Source: Streptacidiphilus albus JL83 (GTDB lineage Bacteria > Actinomycetota > Actinomycetes > Streptomycetales > Streptomycetaceae). Taken from it: a stretch of 64,000 nucleotides of DNA. Positions within the stretch are counted from its first letter, which is position 1. Every line of letters begins with the position of its first letter. Location: NCBI RefSeq assembly GCF_000744705.1, contig NZ_JQML01000001.1, forward strand, positions 9,744,017-9,808,016, given 5' to 3'. Positions 1 through 8,388 of the stretch are shown piece after piece. The notes beneath the pieces were generated by a model. That model was not told the origin of the DNA, did no database searches, and saw nothing but the letters and a program-made list of their open reading frames with translations. Made by a program: the position numbers and the translations under genes.

Positions 1-1
1 A

Positions 2-1321
2 GCCGTCCAGCTGACCGACGAGGCCGGCAGCGTGCAGGCCGCCAGCCTGTCGCCCGACGGCCGCACGCTCGCCTACGCCAGCTACGACAGCTCCGTCGCG
101 AACCAGGTCATCAAGACCCTCGCGCTCGGCAGCGCCGGCGCCACGCCGGTCACGGTCGCCCAGGGCACCGACCCGGTCTGGCAGCCGTCGCAGACACCGA
201 AGAACTCGGTGTTCGACATCTACGGCACCGGCGGCCTGGGCACCGACGACGCCGCCTCCCGCTGGGACTACAACACCGTCGGCACCAGCAGGTACGGCCT
301 GGTCACCGCCTACAACGCGGTCCTGGTCAACCGCTCGGACTCCGGCGACGCCCCGGCGGCCGTCGCCCTCGCCGCCGAGAAGCAGGCCCCACTGCTGATG
401 ACCTCCGGCGGCTCCCTGGACGCCGCCACCGCCAACGAGCTGAAGCGCTCGCTGCACAAGGGCTGGACGGTCTACCTGGAGGGCGGCACCTCCGAGCTGT
501 CCGCCAAGGTCGCCCGCCAGGTCCAGGCGCTCGGCTACAAGGTGGACCGGATCGGCGCGGGCAACCCCACCGACGAGTCGGTCGCCACCGCCCGGGCCAC
601 CACCTCCGCGCCGACCTGGATCATCGTCGCCGACGACATGGACTACCGCACCGCGCTGTCCGCAGCCGCGGTGGCCGGAAGCGGCGGCTACCACGGCCGC
701 TTCGTCGTCCTCCTCAACGGCAGTTGGGGCCTGCCCGCCTCGATCGCGTCCTACCTGAACGCCGTCAACCCCTCCGCCACCCACCTGGTGGCGGTCGGCG
801 GACGCAGCATCTACGCGCTGGAGCACACCACCGAGCTGCGCAAGTACTGGCGCTTCTGGACGATCGACAACAGCAGCAACGGCGAGGGGCTCTCCCTGGG
901 CCTCGCCGACTTCTGGTGGGGCGGGGAGGAGGAGGCCACCGTCGTCAACAACACCAGCTGGCAGGACGGCGCGGCCGCGGCCTCGGCGGCTGCGACCTAC
1001 GGTCCGCTGGTGTGGACCTCGCCGAAGTACCTGTCGCCGGACACCGCCGCCTTCCTGGAGCACGAGTCGGCGTCGATCAACGTCGTCCAGCTCTTCGGGA
1101 CCGCCGGCTACCCGGGCAACACCCTGTACGAGATCCAGACTGCCGTCGCGGCCGACGCCGCCGGAACCGAACTGGTCAAGGTGCCCAACGGCCAGCCCCC
1201 GGCCCTGACCGCCGTCCACTCGGCCGCGGTCGTCCCCGGCTACCAGCCGGTCGCGACCCGCGCCGCCGGCACGCCGCAGCCCCGGCTGAGCGACCCGCAG
1301 AGCACCACCGCCAACGGCTGA
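2..1321 (+). CDS. Cell-wall-binding repeat 2 / TolB-like secreted protein (5' partial)
   Basis: The reading frame is already open at the window edge and gives 439 residues to the TGA at 1319-1321, so the start and any signal peptide lie upstream. The first visible residues contain LSPDGRTLAYAS, the strand motif of WD40-like/TolB beta-propellers (PD40). From about residue 105 the sequence fits the cell-wall-binding repeat 2 family (CW_binding_2): a conserved NRSDSGDAP block, a TSGGSLDAATANELKR block, then a YLEGGTSELS block. That module is normally repeated at the ends of secreted surface or wall-associated proteins, so an extracytoplasmic wall-linked role is likely. No catalytic motif is visible in this part. 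A very strong hairpin follows directly. The domain assignment rests on motif reading; substrate and partner are unknown. Confidence 0.75.
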   Translation, partial: AVQLTDEAGSVQAASLSPDGRTLAYASYDSSVANQVIKTLALGSAGATPVTVAQGTDPVWQPSQTPKNSVFDIYGTGGLGTDDAASRWDYNTVGTSRYGLVTAYNAVLVNRSDSGDAPAAVALAAEKQAPLLMTSGGSLDAATANELKRSLHKGWTVYLEGGTSELSAKVARQVQALGYKVDRIGAGNPTDESVATARATTSAPTWIIVADDMDYRTALSAAAVAGSGGYHGRFVVLLNGSWGLPASIASYLNAVNPSATHLVAVGGRSIYALEHTTELRKYWRFWTIDNSSNGEGLSLGLADFWWGGEEEATVVNNTSWQDGAAAASAAATYGPLVWTSPKYLSPDTAAFLEHESASINVVQLFGTAGYPGNTLYEIQTAVAADAAGTELVKVPNGQPPALTAVHSAAVVPGYQPVATRAAGTPQPRLSDPQSTTANG

Positions 1322-1336
1322 CCCCGGCTCAACGGC

Positions 1337-1377
1337 AGGACGGCGCCCCGAGCCACCACGGCCCGGGGCGCCGTCCT
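1337..1377. terminator. Strong GC hairpin terminator
   Basis: A perfect 14-bp inverted repeat (1337-1350 with 1364-1377, 13-nt loop) lies 15 bp after the stop of the cell-wall-binding protein. It ends the upstream unit and could also stop transcription entering from the minus strand. There is no long U-tract, as usual in actinomycetes. Confidence 0.85.
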
Positions 1378-1410
1378 GTTCCTGCGGTGCTGCGCGCGGC
1401 CGGTCGTGCC

Positions 1411-1511
1411 GGGTCGCTGTCCAGCTCGATCAGCAGGTCCGCGTCGTCGGCGGTGAAGCGGCGCAGAGCCAGCCGTTCGGTCTCCAGGTAGGTGTCCATG
1501 GACTGGATCAT
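1411..1511 (-). pseudogene. Truncated GNAT acetyltransferase remnant (N-terminus only)
   Basis: Reading the minus strand from 1499 (or 1511) gives about 30 residues with the N-terminal signature of RimJ/RimL-type GNAT acetyltransferases: MDTYLETERLALRRFTADD followed by ADLLIELDSDP. After that the frame runs into sequence without resemblance, the terminator of the neighbouring gene. The acetyl-CoA-binding core, normally another 120-140 residues, is absent. The piece is best read as a gene start cut off by a deletion or rearrangement near 1411. Confidence 0.6.
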
Positions 1512-1645
1512 GCCTGAAGCGGATCGGGCAGCTCAACGGCTCGGCCCGGACACGGTCGGCGAACCGGCGCTGCGCCCCGCCGGGCGATCGGCGGGGCAGC
1601 GAAAATCGAGTGGTGCGCGGCGAACGGGGGCGCTAGCGTGCCCGA

Positions 1646-2647
1646 GTGAATCTTGAACCGGGAAAGACCGTGCCTGCCGTGCCTGTTCCACTCGACGCCG
1701 AACTGCAGGTCGCCTATGACGCCTACCTGGCGCAGGAGCCGGATTTGGCGCCGATGAGCGTCGAGATGCTGTCGCAGATCCGCGCGGAGGTCGAGGCCGA
1801 GGTGGCGGCGCTCGGTGACCTCAGCGGCGGCGGCCGTTTCACCGTCTCCGAGCCCTCGGTGCCCGGTCTGGACGGCGAGCCCGAGATCCCGCTGCTGATC
1901 TGCACGCCCGCCGACGCGTCCGCATCGCGGCCGGTGCTCTACTTCATCCACGGCGGCGGCTTCTTCTGCAACGATCACCGCACCGGGCTCGACCAGGTGC
2001 GTGAGACGGCCGAGCGGTTCGGGGCCACGCTGATCTCGGTGGGCTACCGGCTCGCGCCCGAGCACCCCTACCCCGCCCAGATCAACGACGCCTACGCCGG
2101 GTTGCTGTGGACCGTCGAGCACGCGGACGAACTCGGCGTCGACCCGGACCGCATCATCGTCACGGGCGTCAGCGCCGGCGGCGGCCTCAGCGCCGCGCTC
2201 GCCCTGACCGTGCGCGACAAGGGCGGTCCCCGCCTGCTCGGTCAACTGCTGTTGTGCCCCATGCTCGACGACCGCAACGACAGCGCCTCGGCCGTGCAGA
2301 TGGATGGAACCGACTTCTGGAACCGCAGCTTCAACGGGTTCGGCTGGAGCTCGCTGCTCGGCGCCCTCCGGGGCGGGGCGGACGTCCCGCAGTACGCTGC
2401 GCCCGCCCGCGCCACCGATCTGACCGGCCTGCCGCCCGCGTTCCTCGACGGCGGCTCCGCCGAGTGCCTTCGCGACGAGATCGTCGCCTACGCCGGCCGG
2501 ATCTGGCAGGCGGGTGGCGAGGCCGAGCTGCACGTGTGGCCCGGTGGCACTCACGGCTTCGACCAGGAAGTCCCCGAGGCACGGATCAGCAAGGCCGCCG
2601 TCGCGGCACGCGACAACTGGTTGGAGCGGCTCCTGGCCACCGACTGA
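1646..2647 (+). CDS. Alpha/beta hydrolase, hormone-sensitive-lipase (HSL) type esterase
   Basis: A 333-residue cytoplasmic protein with the full pattern of the alpha/beta-hydrolase fold-3 (HSL/esterase) family. The oxyanion-hole motif HGGGF is near residue 102, the nucleophile elbow GVSAGGG places Ser at about 176, and the C-terminal GGTHGFD supplies the catalytic His. The acidic residue normally found as Asp in the DPLRDE motif is Glu here (SAECLRDE), a known variant. It should hydrolyse short-chain carboxylic esters; the natural substrate cannot be read from sequence. The start is a GTG at 1646; the Shine-Dalgarno is weak, so a start a few codons inside is possible. No signal peptide is seen. 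It stands alone between the GNAT remnant and the HEAT-repeat gene. Confidence 0.9.
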   Translation: MNLEPGKTVPAVPVPLDAELQVAYDAYLAQEPDLAPMSVEMLSQIRAEVEAEVAALGDLSGGGRFTVSEPSVPGLDGEPEIPLLICTPADASASRPVLYFIHGGGFFCNDHRTGLDQVRETAERFGATLISVGYRLAPEHPYPAQINDAYAGLLWTVEHADELGVDPDRIIVTGVSAGGGLSAALALTVRDKGGPRLLGQLLLCPMLDDRNDSASAVQMDGTDFWNRSFNGFGWSSLLGALRGGADVPQYAAPARATDLTGLPPAFLDGGSAECLRDEIVAYAGRIWQAGGEAELHVWPGGTHGFDQEVPEARISKAAVAARDNWLERLLATD

Positions 2648-2809
2648 CGGCCCCTCCGGCAGCGGCCGGTGCCGGGACGGTCGACGGGCTCGGCCCGCCC
2701 CTGCGCGTGATGCCGCAGCCGGGTCCGGGGCCCGGACGGACGGCTTCGTGGCCGGGCTCATGCCGGCAGCGCGCGACAGGACGGCGGGCTTCCTGGACGA
2801 TGGCGACCG

Positions 2810-4921
2810 ATGACGAAGCAGGACGACGTGGCAGTGGTGAACGGGGCGACGGTGACGGGAATGTCGTTGGAGGCATTGGACTCTGTGGCGTGGGACGACC
2901 TGGAGACGGCGCATCCGCACGATCCGGTCCAGAAGGTTCCGCAGACGCTGCGTCTGCTCGCCCTGGCGGGGGCGGAGGCGACGGAGGACAGTTGCGATCC
3001 GCTCTACTCCCTCGTCACGAGGGACGGGGGACGGACACCGTCCGCTGCAGCGGCCGCCTTGCCGTTCGTCGTCGCACTCGCCGCCGACCCGGCCCTGGGC
3101 GCGCGGGTCGCCTTGGTCGAACTGCTGGTCGCCATGCAGGCACCGGCCCTGGCCGATGAGGACTGGACGGGAGCGTGGGCGCTGCTCGCGGATCCGGAGC
3201 CGGCGGTGCGGCGGGCGGCGATACCCCTGGCAGCCGGGGTCCCAGCGCTGCTGGAGCGGTGGCAGGTGGAGACGGACCCGACGGTACGGATTCCGCTCCT
3301 GCTCGCCTTCGGCGGGGCCGGGGCCGGGGCCGGAACCGGAGCGGTGGCCGATGGGACCGGCGACCCTGCCGAGGACGTTCGGGCAGTGCTGGCACAGGTG
3401 CTCGGCGGAGATGATCCGGTGCAGTGGGTCGCGGCCGTGCACGGTTCGGCCGGACTCGACCGGGAGCTGCCGGTCCGGCAGCTGGACCGTTTGATCGAGG
3501 TGTTCTCCGACCTCGCGCTGCGTCCACGGTTCGAAGAGGTCTGGTTCACCCCGGCTGTCGACGATCCCTGGGACCGTGAGGACCTGGTCCGCTCGACGGC
3601 CGGGCTGCTCGCGCACGACCCCGAGGCTGAACTCTCCTTCGCCGTCCGGCTGGTCGAGGCGGCGGACCGCACCGGGGACGACGCCCTCTGCCGGGAAGCA
3701 CTGGACCTGGCATGGCGACTCCTCACCGAGCGGCGTTCGGTGGAAGCCGCCTTGCTGCCGCTGGCGGGCCGACTGCTGACCGATCCGCATGCCGACATCC
3801 GGCTGCGGGCGGCAAACATCCTTGCGGTGCTCGGCCCGGCGTCGGCCCCGTATGCCGACGGGCTCGCCGAACTGCTCGACGACGACGGGACCGACGCATG
3901 CCTCGACGGAGCGGTCGGCGAGATCGCCCGTTGGGCACTGGCCCGAATCGGCGATCCGCGTGCCCTGCCGGGCCTGATCGATCAGCTCCGGGCGCAGGAG
4001 GAGGAGCCGGGCCGCTGCTACGTCGTCGATGAGCCGAGGCGACCGGACACCAAGGACGTGCTGATCCCGCTGCGAGCGCACGCGGACGTGCTGCTGCCCG
4101 CGATGCGGGAGGCGATCCGGACGGGCGGTGCCCGAGGCGGCGCGACCCGTGGGTTCCTCGACGTACTGGAAGCATGGGGCGAGGACGCGCTGTCGGCCCT
4201 GCCCGACCTCCTGCCGTTGCTCGCCCACACGTGGACCTCGATCCATGTGCTCAGGGTGCTGCGAGCATTGGGCCCGGCCGCCGCCTCAGCCGCACCGGCC
4301 CTCCGCACCTGCCAGGTGCTCGACCATCCGGGCAACCACCGGGCGGTCGCCGCAGCCGCCGTGCACATCGGCGGAGACCGTGCGGCGGCGCTCCGGTTCT
4401 TCGGCAACGAGGTGCTGGCTGCCGGCACCCCCGGGTACGGGCCGATCAGCGACCTGGCCGCCTTCGGCCTCGACGCGGCGCCCTACGCGGACCGGGTCCG
4501 GCTCGCCATGGAGAGCAGCACCCACTGGCCACGGCTCAACGCCGCGATCACCCTCCGGTCGATCACGGGGCAGGCCGAACCGGCCGGGCATGTCCTGGAG
4601 GAGTTCGTGCTGCCGATCGCCGACGGCGGTGACGGTTTCGCGTTCTTCCGTGTCGCGCTCCAGGCCCTGATCCGCATGGGCGAGATCAGCCCGGCGATCC
4701 GGACCGCACTGCTGACGGTCCGGCAGTCGGACCGTCGGCTGTCCACGGACGGGGGATATCCGATGATTCTCCAGGACGAGGAACTGCGCGCCCTGGTCGA
4801 CCAGGCCCTCGCGTGCGCGGGTCCCCGGTCCGGCGAGACCGGGAAGGCAGCTGCCGCATTCATGATCAACAGTCCCGGGGAAAAGCGCTATGACGACATG
4901 TCAATAAAGCAATGCCCGTGA
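2810..4921 (+). CDS. HEAT-repeat protein of unknown function
   Basis: A 703-residue protein rich in Ala, Leu, Asp and Arg, built almost entirely of two-helix repeats of the HEAT/PBS-lyase type. An example is the stretch near residue 330, LTDPHADIRLRAANILAVLG. No enzymatic motif, signal peptide or membrane segment is apparent, so a cytoplasmic scaffold or protein-binding role is the safest reading. Streptomycetes carry many such proteins near SMI1/KNR4-type and polymorphic-toxin genes, but nothing adjacent here fixes a partner. The ATG at 2810 lacks a clear ribosome-binding site; the conserved-looking part begins at about residue 20. It converges with the regulator gene on the other strand, about 100 bp beyond its stop. 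Confidence 0.8.
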   Translation: MTKQDDVAVVNGATVTGMSLEALDSVAWDDLETAHPHDPVQKVPQTLRLLALAGAEATEDSCDPLYSLVTRDGGRTPSAAAAALPFVVALAADPALGARVALVELLVAMQAPALADEDWTGAWALLADPEPAVRRAAIPLAAGVPALLERWQVETDPTVRIPLLLAFGGAGAGAGTGAVADGTGDPAEDVRAVLAQVLGGDDPVQWVAAVHGSAGLDRELPVRQLDRLIEVFSDLALRPRFEEVWFTPAVDDPWDREDLVRSTAGLLAHDPEAELSFAVRLVEAADRTGDDALCREALDLAWRLLTERRSVEAALLPLAGRLLTDPHADIRLRAANILAVLGPASAPYADGLAELLDDDGTDACLDGAVGEIARWALARIGDPRALPGLIDQLRAQEEEPGRCYVVDEPRRPDTKDVLIPLRAHADVLLPAMREAIRTGGARGGATRGFLDVLEAWGEDALSALPDLLPLLAHTWTSIHVLRVLRALGPAAASAAPALRTCQVLDHPGNHRAVAAAAVHIGGDRAAALRFFGNEVLAAGTPGYGPISDLAAFGLDAAPYADRVRLAMESSTHWPRLNAAITLRSITGQAEPAGHVLEEFVLPIADGGDGFAFFRVALQALIRMGEISPAIRTALLTVRQSDRRLSTDGGYPMILQDEELRALVDQALACAGPRSGETGKAAAAFMINSPGEKRYDDMSIKQCP

Positions 4922-5021
4922 ACCTGCGGTCCAGTACGCGGGTCCCGCCGACAGGCGCATCGCCGGGCCCGGACCGGCCAGGCCACCCGGCACCGGTGAG
5001 CCGGATCCGCCGGCGTCGCTG

Positions 5022-6371
5022 TCAGGGGTCGTTGGGATCCGGGTCGGTGGTCCAGCCGCTGCCGCCGAGGGGGTAGACGTAGCGGGGGTCGCCGGCTCGA
5101 CCGACGGTGCGGAACGGGTTGCCGTTGTCGTCGATGACGGCGGTGCCCTGGCGGCTGCCGCTGCTCCAGACCAGCTCCAGACTCCAGTAGACGTCCTGGT
5201 CGGTGGTGGTCGCGTCGATGTCCAGGACCTCGGGCTGGCTGGGGGAGACCAGGTAGGGGAAGGCCGGTGCCGGGACGGTGCTGTCGCCCTGGGCGCCGGT
5301 GGTCGGGACCGCCAGCGGTTCCGCCGAGTCCAGGTCGACGGTGAAGGCGGCCGGGACGACACCCCCTCCGCAGCCGACGCCCATGTTGTAGGCGGACCAG
5401 TGCGGGGCGGGGCCCGAGTGCCGGGCGTGCACGTAGAGGTGGTGCAGGATGACGGGCTGGCCGCCGGTCCCCTGCACGGTGATCTCCAGGCGCAGGTGTC
5501 CGGCGGGGAGCGCACCCAGCGTGGCGGCCCAGTTCTGGCTCTGGTCGGGGTCCGGAGGCGGGGGCACAGCGGCAGGTGATTTCGGGGCGAGGTACCAGCG
5601 ACCGCAGGGGTCGTCCCAGTTGTTGTCGAGGACGCTGATCTGCAACGGCGCTGCGGTGGCGGCCTGGCTGCCCGCCGCGCGGGAGGAGGCCCCGGACGCC
5701 GAAGCCGTCGCGGGAGCCGTCGCCGAGGCCGACACGGACGTCGTCGCGGACGCCGTGGCGGTGCTGCTCGACCCGGGACCGGACGGGGTCCCCCGGGGAA
5801 GTCCCGAAGTAGCGCCGGTGGCGGACCTCGTGTCGGAAGTCGCGGCTGCCACCGGGTGCTGTGGCCGACCCGGTGTCAGGAGCGGGAGGCACAGGGCCGC
5901 CATGGCTCCCAGGGCTGCGGTGCCGACCATCCAGGGACGGGGTTGCCGGCGGCGGGAACCACCGGCCACCGGTCCGGGGCCGAAGGCCGCGACCAGCGTC
6001 TCCTGCCGCAGGCCTGCTCCGCTCGCGGGCGCCGGGCCGGACGGACAGGAGGGGAGGTCGTCGGGGGAGCCGACAGGGGAGTCGTCAGGCTCGGCCGCCG
6101 CTCCGGCGGACCTCCGGGCCTCTCGGCGGCGCGAGGCGTCGGCCAGGAGCCAGCTGCGGTGCAGGTCCAGCAACTCCTCCGGCGCCGCTCCGCACAGCCT
6201 GGCGAAGCGCTCCACCGGGCCGTACTCGGCCGGCACCGCCGTGCCGTGGCAGTACCGGTGCAGGGTGGAGGTGCTGACGTGCAGCCGGCCGGCGAGCCGG
6301 CCGTAGCTCTTGCCCGAACGCTCCTTCAGCATCCGCAGCAGAGCCGCGAACTCCTCTGTCTCGGCCGTCAT
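5022..6371 (-). CDS. Membrane-anchored helix-turn-helix protein with extracytoplasmic C-terminal domain
   Basis: 449 residues if started at the ATG at 6371, preferred because a GGGGA box lies about 7 nt upstream; a longer frame to 6545 lacks one. Residues about 8-65 form an XRE-like helix-turn-helix (GRLAGRLHVSTSTLHRYCHG). A charged, Pro/Gly-rich linker follows, then one hydrophobic segment at about 147-165, a Ser/Thr/Ala-rich spacer, and a 200-residue C-terminal domain with several Trp and Cys residues and no recognised motif. The layout resembles a one-component transmembrane regulator: cytoplasmic DNA-binding end, external sensing end. It is transcribed divergently from the secreted DUF4232 protein at 6575, about 200 bp away, which is a candidate target; this is inference from position only. 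Confidence 0.8.
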   Translation of the reverse strand: MTAETEEFAALLRMLKERSGKSYGRLAGRLHVSTSTLHRYCHGTAVPAEYGPVERFARLCGAAPEELLDLHRSWLLADASRRREARRSAGAAAEPDDSPVGSPDDLPSCPSGPAPASGAGLRQETLVAAFGPGPVAGGSRRRQPRPWMVGTAALGAMAALCLPLLTPGRPQHPVAAATSDTRSATGATSGLPRGTPSGPGSSSTATASATTSVSASATAPATASASGASSRAAGSQAATAAPLQISVLDNNWDDPCGRWYLAPKSPAAVPPPPDPDQSQNWAATLGALPAGHLRLEITVQGTGGQPVILHHLYVHARHSGPAPHWSAYNMGVGCGGGVVPAAFTVDLDSAEPLAVPTTGAQGDSTVPAPAFPYLVSPSQPEVLDIDATTTDQDVYWSLELVWSSGSRQGTAVIDDNGNPFRTVGRAGDPRYVYPLGGSGWTTDPDPNDP

Positions 6372-6574
6372 CGACTGTCCCCGCATTCCGCTCCCGCGTT
6401 CCAGGCTCGGGCATCCCCGCAGTTCACAGCCGCTGGGATCGTTCCAGCGTCCCGTACCCGAAGCAGGAGACGCTCCTGGGACGGGAACCGTTGCAGGGTG
6501 GTCGCAGCGCAGCCCGAAGTGCCCGAGGGCCGGCTGCGCAGCCAACCGTCGTCACACCTGTCCCAGGAGCCACC

Positions 6575-7138
6575 ATGCGTTTTCCGCACCGCGCCGTCGC
6601 CCGCGCCACCGTCCGCACCGCTGCCGCGGCCGCAACCCTTGTCGCCTCCCTGGGAGCCTCGGTGGCCCTGGCCGCGCCCTCCGGCGCGGCGGTCGTCCAG
6701 CACCCGGCGAAGCCGGTCACGTCCCTGGCGAGCTGCACCGGAGCCACCGTCAAGGTCACCGTCCGCACCGAGCCCGGACAGCGACTCCTGCTCACCGCCA
6801 CCAACACCGGCAGGGGCACCTGCCTCGCCTACGGATATCCGTACCTGGGCTTCGGGGACCCCCAGGCCCCGGCCGGCTTCATCGCGGCGAGCATCCCCCA
6901 GGCAGTGGTCACCCTCTCGCCCGGCGAGGCGGCCTACGCCCTCGTGCACACCACCAGCACGGGTGGCCAGTACCCCTACACCGCCCACACCCTCAGCATC
7001 GACTTCGCCAACCGCGACCAGCGCGGCTCGGTCGGCCCGACCGCCCACGCCGCTCTCCCCGCAGCGGGGGTCCGGGTCGACGACACGGTCCGCACCACCT
7101 ACTGGCAGTCCACCGCCGCCCTGGCTCTGCGCTGGTAG
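6575..7138 (+). CDS. Secreted DUF4232 domain protein
   Basis: 187 residues beginning with a clear Sec signal peptide: Arg-rich start, hydrophobic Ala/Val/Leu core, and AXA-type cleavage around residues 28-35. The mature part starts with a Cys in SLASCTG and contains a second Cys in GTCLAYGYPYLGF, the hallmark of DUF4232 proteins, which are small exported beta-sandwich proteins common in actinomycetes and usually held by one disulfide. Function is unknown for the family. I chose the ATG at 6575 because the longer frame from 6491 would place an unstructured extension before the signal peptide. The divergent membrane-bound regulator at 6371 may control it. A hairpin follows the gene. Confidence 0.85.
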   Translation: MRFPHRAVARATVRTAAAAATLVASLGASVALAAPSGAAVVQHPAKPVTSLASCTGATVKVTVRTEPGQRLLLTATNTGRGTCLAYGYPYLGFGDPQAPAGFIAASIPQAVVTLSPGEAAYALVHTTSTGGQYPYTAHTLSIDFANRDQRGSVGPTAHAALPAAGVRVDDTVRTTYWQSTAALALRW

Positions 7139-7165
7139 CCACCTCCCGCCCGCGCGCTCCAAACG

Positions 7166-7206
7166 GTCGGGCCGCACGCGCCGTTCCAGGACGCGGGCGG
7201 CCCGAC
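7166..7206 (+). terminator. Hairpin terminator after the DUF4232 gene
   Basis: A perfect 10-bp inverted repeat (7166-7175 with 7197-7206), extended inward by further GC pairing, lies 28 bp after the stop codon at 7138. Confidence 0.6.
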
Positions 7207-7657
7207 TGCGATGCGGACCGGCAACTCCGGGCCTGCCCACCATTCAGTCCGCCCCCAGGGTTAGTGGGAGCGGCAAGGGGGTGCCGCAGTGGTATCCGGC
7301 GGCGGCCATGCACGGCGACCACCGGGCGAAGAGGACCAGGACACGGGGTCCGCCTGAGGGCCCTGGTAGGCGTTGTCCTGGACGTCACCGATCAGCGTCC
7401 CGGACCGCTGCCACCGGAGCCATGGGTCTGGCTGCCGATCCCCGCCTCGGACAGCCGGCCGGATGCCATGGCCCGGCAGCCGCCGGGCGGCACCGCTTTG
7501 TGGTCGTAGGAGGAGACTGCTCCGACGAGTACGCCCCCGCCGACCATAGGCATTTTGGCCGGCGCCGTCATGCCCGGAAGCCAGTGCGCAGACTTCGCTC
7601 AGGTCAGTCCCGAGGCTCCCCCTGTATAGGAAAGCCTTAACCGGGCAGGCGCGGACT
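7207..7657. other. Intergenic stretch without a convincing gene
   Basis: About 450 bases. On the minus strand 7392-7553 an ATG-initiated frame of 53 residues (start MPMVGGGVLVGAVSSYDHK, then Gly/Ser-rich) is the best candidate, but it has no ribosome-binding site and no family I recognise. The longer frames here are compositional. Nothing else is supported. Confidence 0.4.
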
Positions 7658-7801
7658 ATGGCAACCACACCCCGAACGGACCGCTCCGCCGCCGCTGTTC
7701 AGCCAGCCCAACGTTGGGGAACCGGAATGTTCCTCGCCGCCTTGTGGGTCGTCGTACTCGTCGGGAGCGCGTACCTGGTCTGGTTGGTGGCAGGGCGGTA
7801 G
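7658..7801 (+). CDS. Small single-pass membrane protein (47 aa)
   Basis: A short frame from the ATG at 7658 to the TAG at 7799-7801. The first 22 residues are polar (MATTPRTDRSAAAVQPAQRW). They are followed by one strongly hydrophobic helix of about 20 residues (FLAALWVVVLVGSAYLVWLV) and a very short basic end. That split between a polar N-terminus and one clean transmembrane helix is unlikely for a random frame. It resembles the many unannotated one-helix membrane peptides of actinomycetes, but I do not recognise a named family. No strong Shine-Dalgarno is visible. It would sit in the cytoplasmic membrane, N-terminus probably inside. Confidence 0.6.
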   Translation: MATTPRTDRSAAAVQPAQRWGTGMFLAALWVVVLVGSAYLVWLVAGR

Positions 7802-8388
7802 GTCCCACGGGATTCGGTCGGCGCCGCACCGCCGAGCCCTCACGGGCCGCCAGGGCGGCCGGTACGGCTCCTGCGGATCTCGACGAGGCCGGGCTGCCTT
7901 CGTGGCGGCGGTCACCCCCAGCCCAAGGCAGTTGGGCCAACGGCGAGGACGCCTGGACCCCCATTCGCGCCGTCCGTGCCGACGTGCCGCCGGCAGTCCC
8001 CAGCCTCCGGCCGACCTGACCGAGGCCGTCCGGACCTACGGGCTGCGGCGCTCGTTCGTGCAGAGTTACAACAGGTCTGCTCCGCCGTCACCAGACCCTG
8101 GTTGGCTACGTGTTCTCCTGCCGCTGGGAGAGCTGGTTCGCCCGGCCACCGGCACCAGAGCCCGCGGTCGACCCCTGGACCGCCCACCAAAGCCACCGCA
8201 AACGGAGACCGCCTGCTGTCGCGGCGGCTTCGGCGGGCCTGTCGCCCTGTGGAGGGGAGTTCGAGGCTTGAGTCGCGCGGGCGGTGCGCGACACGGTCCG
8301 GGAGCAGCCACGGCCGGCGTCGGTCGACGGCGCTCAACTGCCGTCAGGGCCGGGGCGATATCTGCCATGCTGGGGCCGATATGTTTGT
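7802..8388. other. Intergenic stretch, possible decayed coding sequence
   Basis: About 590 bases before the serine hydrolase. One plus-strand frame around 8060-8272 reads like the C-terminal half of a small protein (TLVGYVFSCRWESWF followed by a Pro-rich, basic tail) and ends at a TGA near 8270, but no start codon precedes it. The other long frames are Arg/Pro/Gly-rich shadows. I see no confident gene. Confidence 0.35.

Noticed and set aside
1508-4246. 912-residue open frame on the minus strand
   Set aside because: It lies antisense to the esterase and HEAT-repeat genes, is a Gly/Arg/Pro/Val-rich frame caused by GC-rich third positions, and shows no domain.
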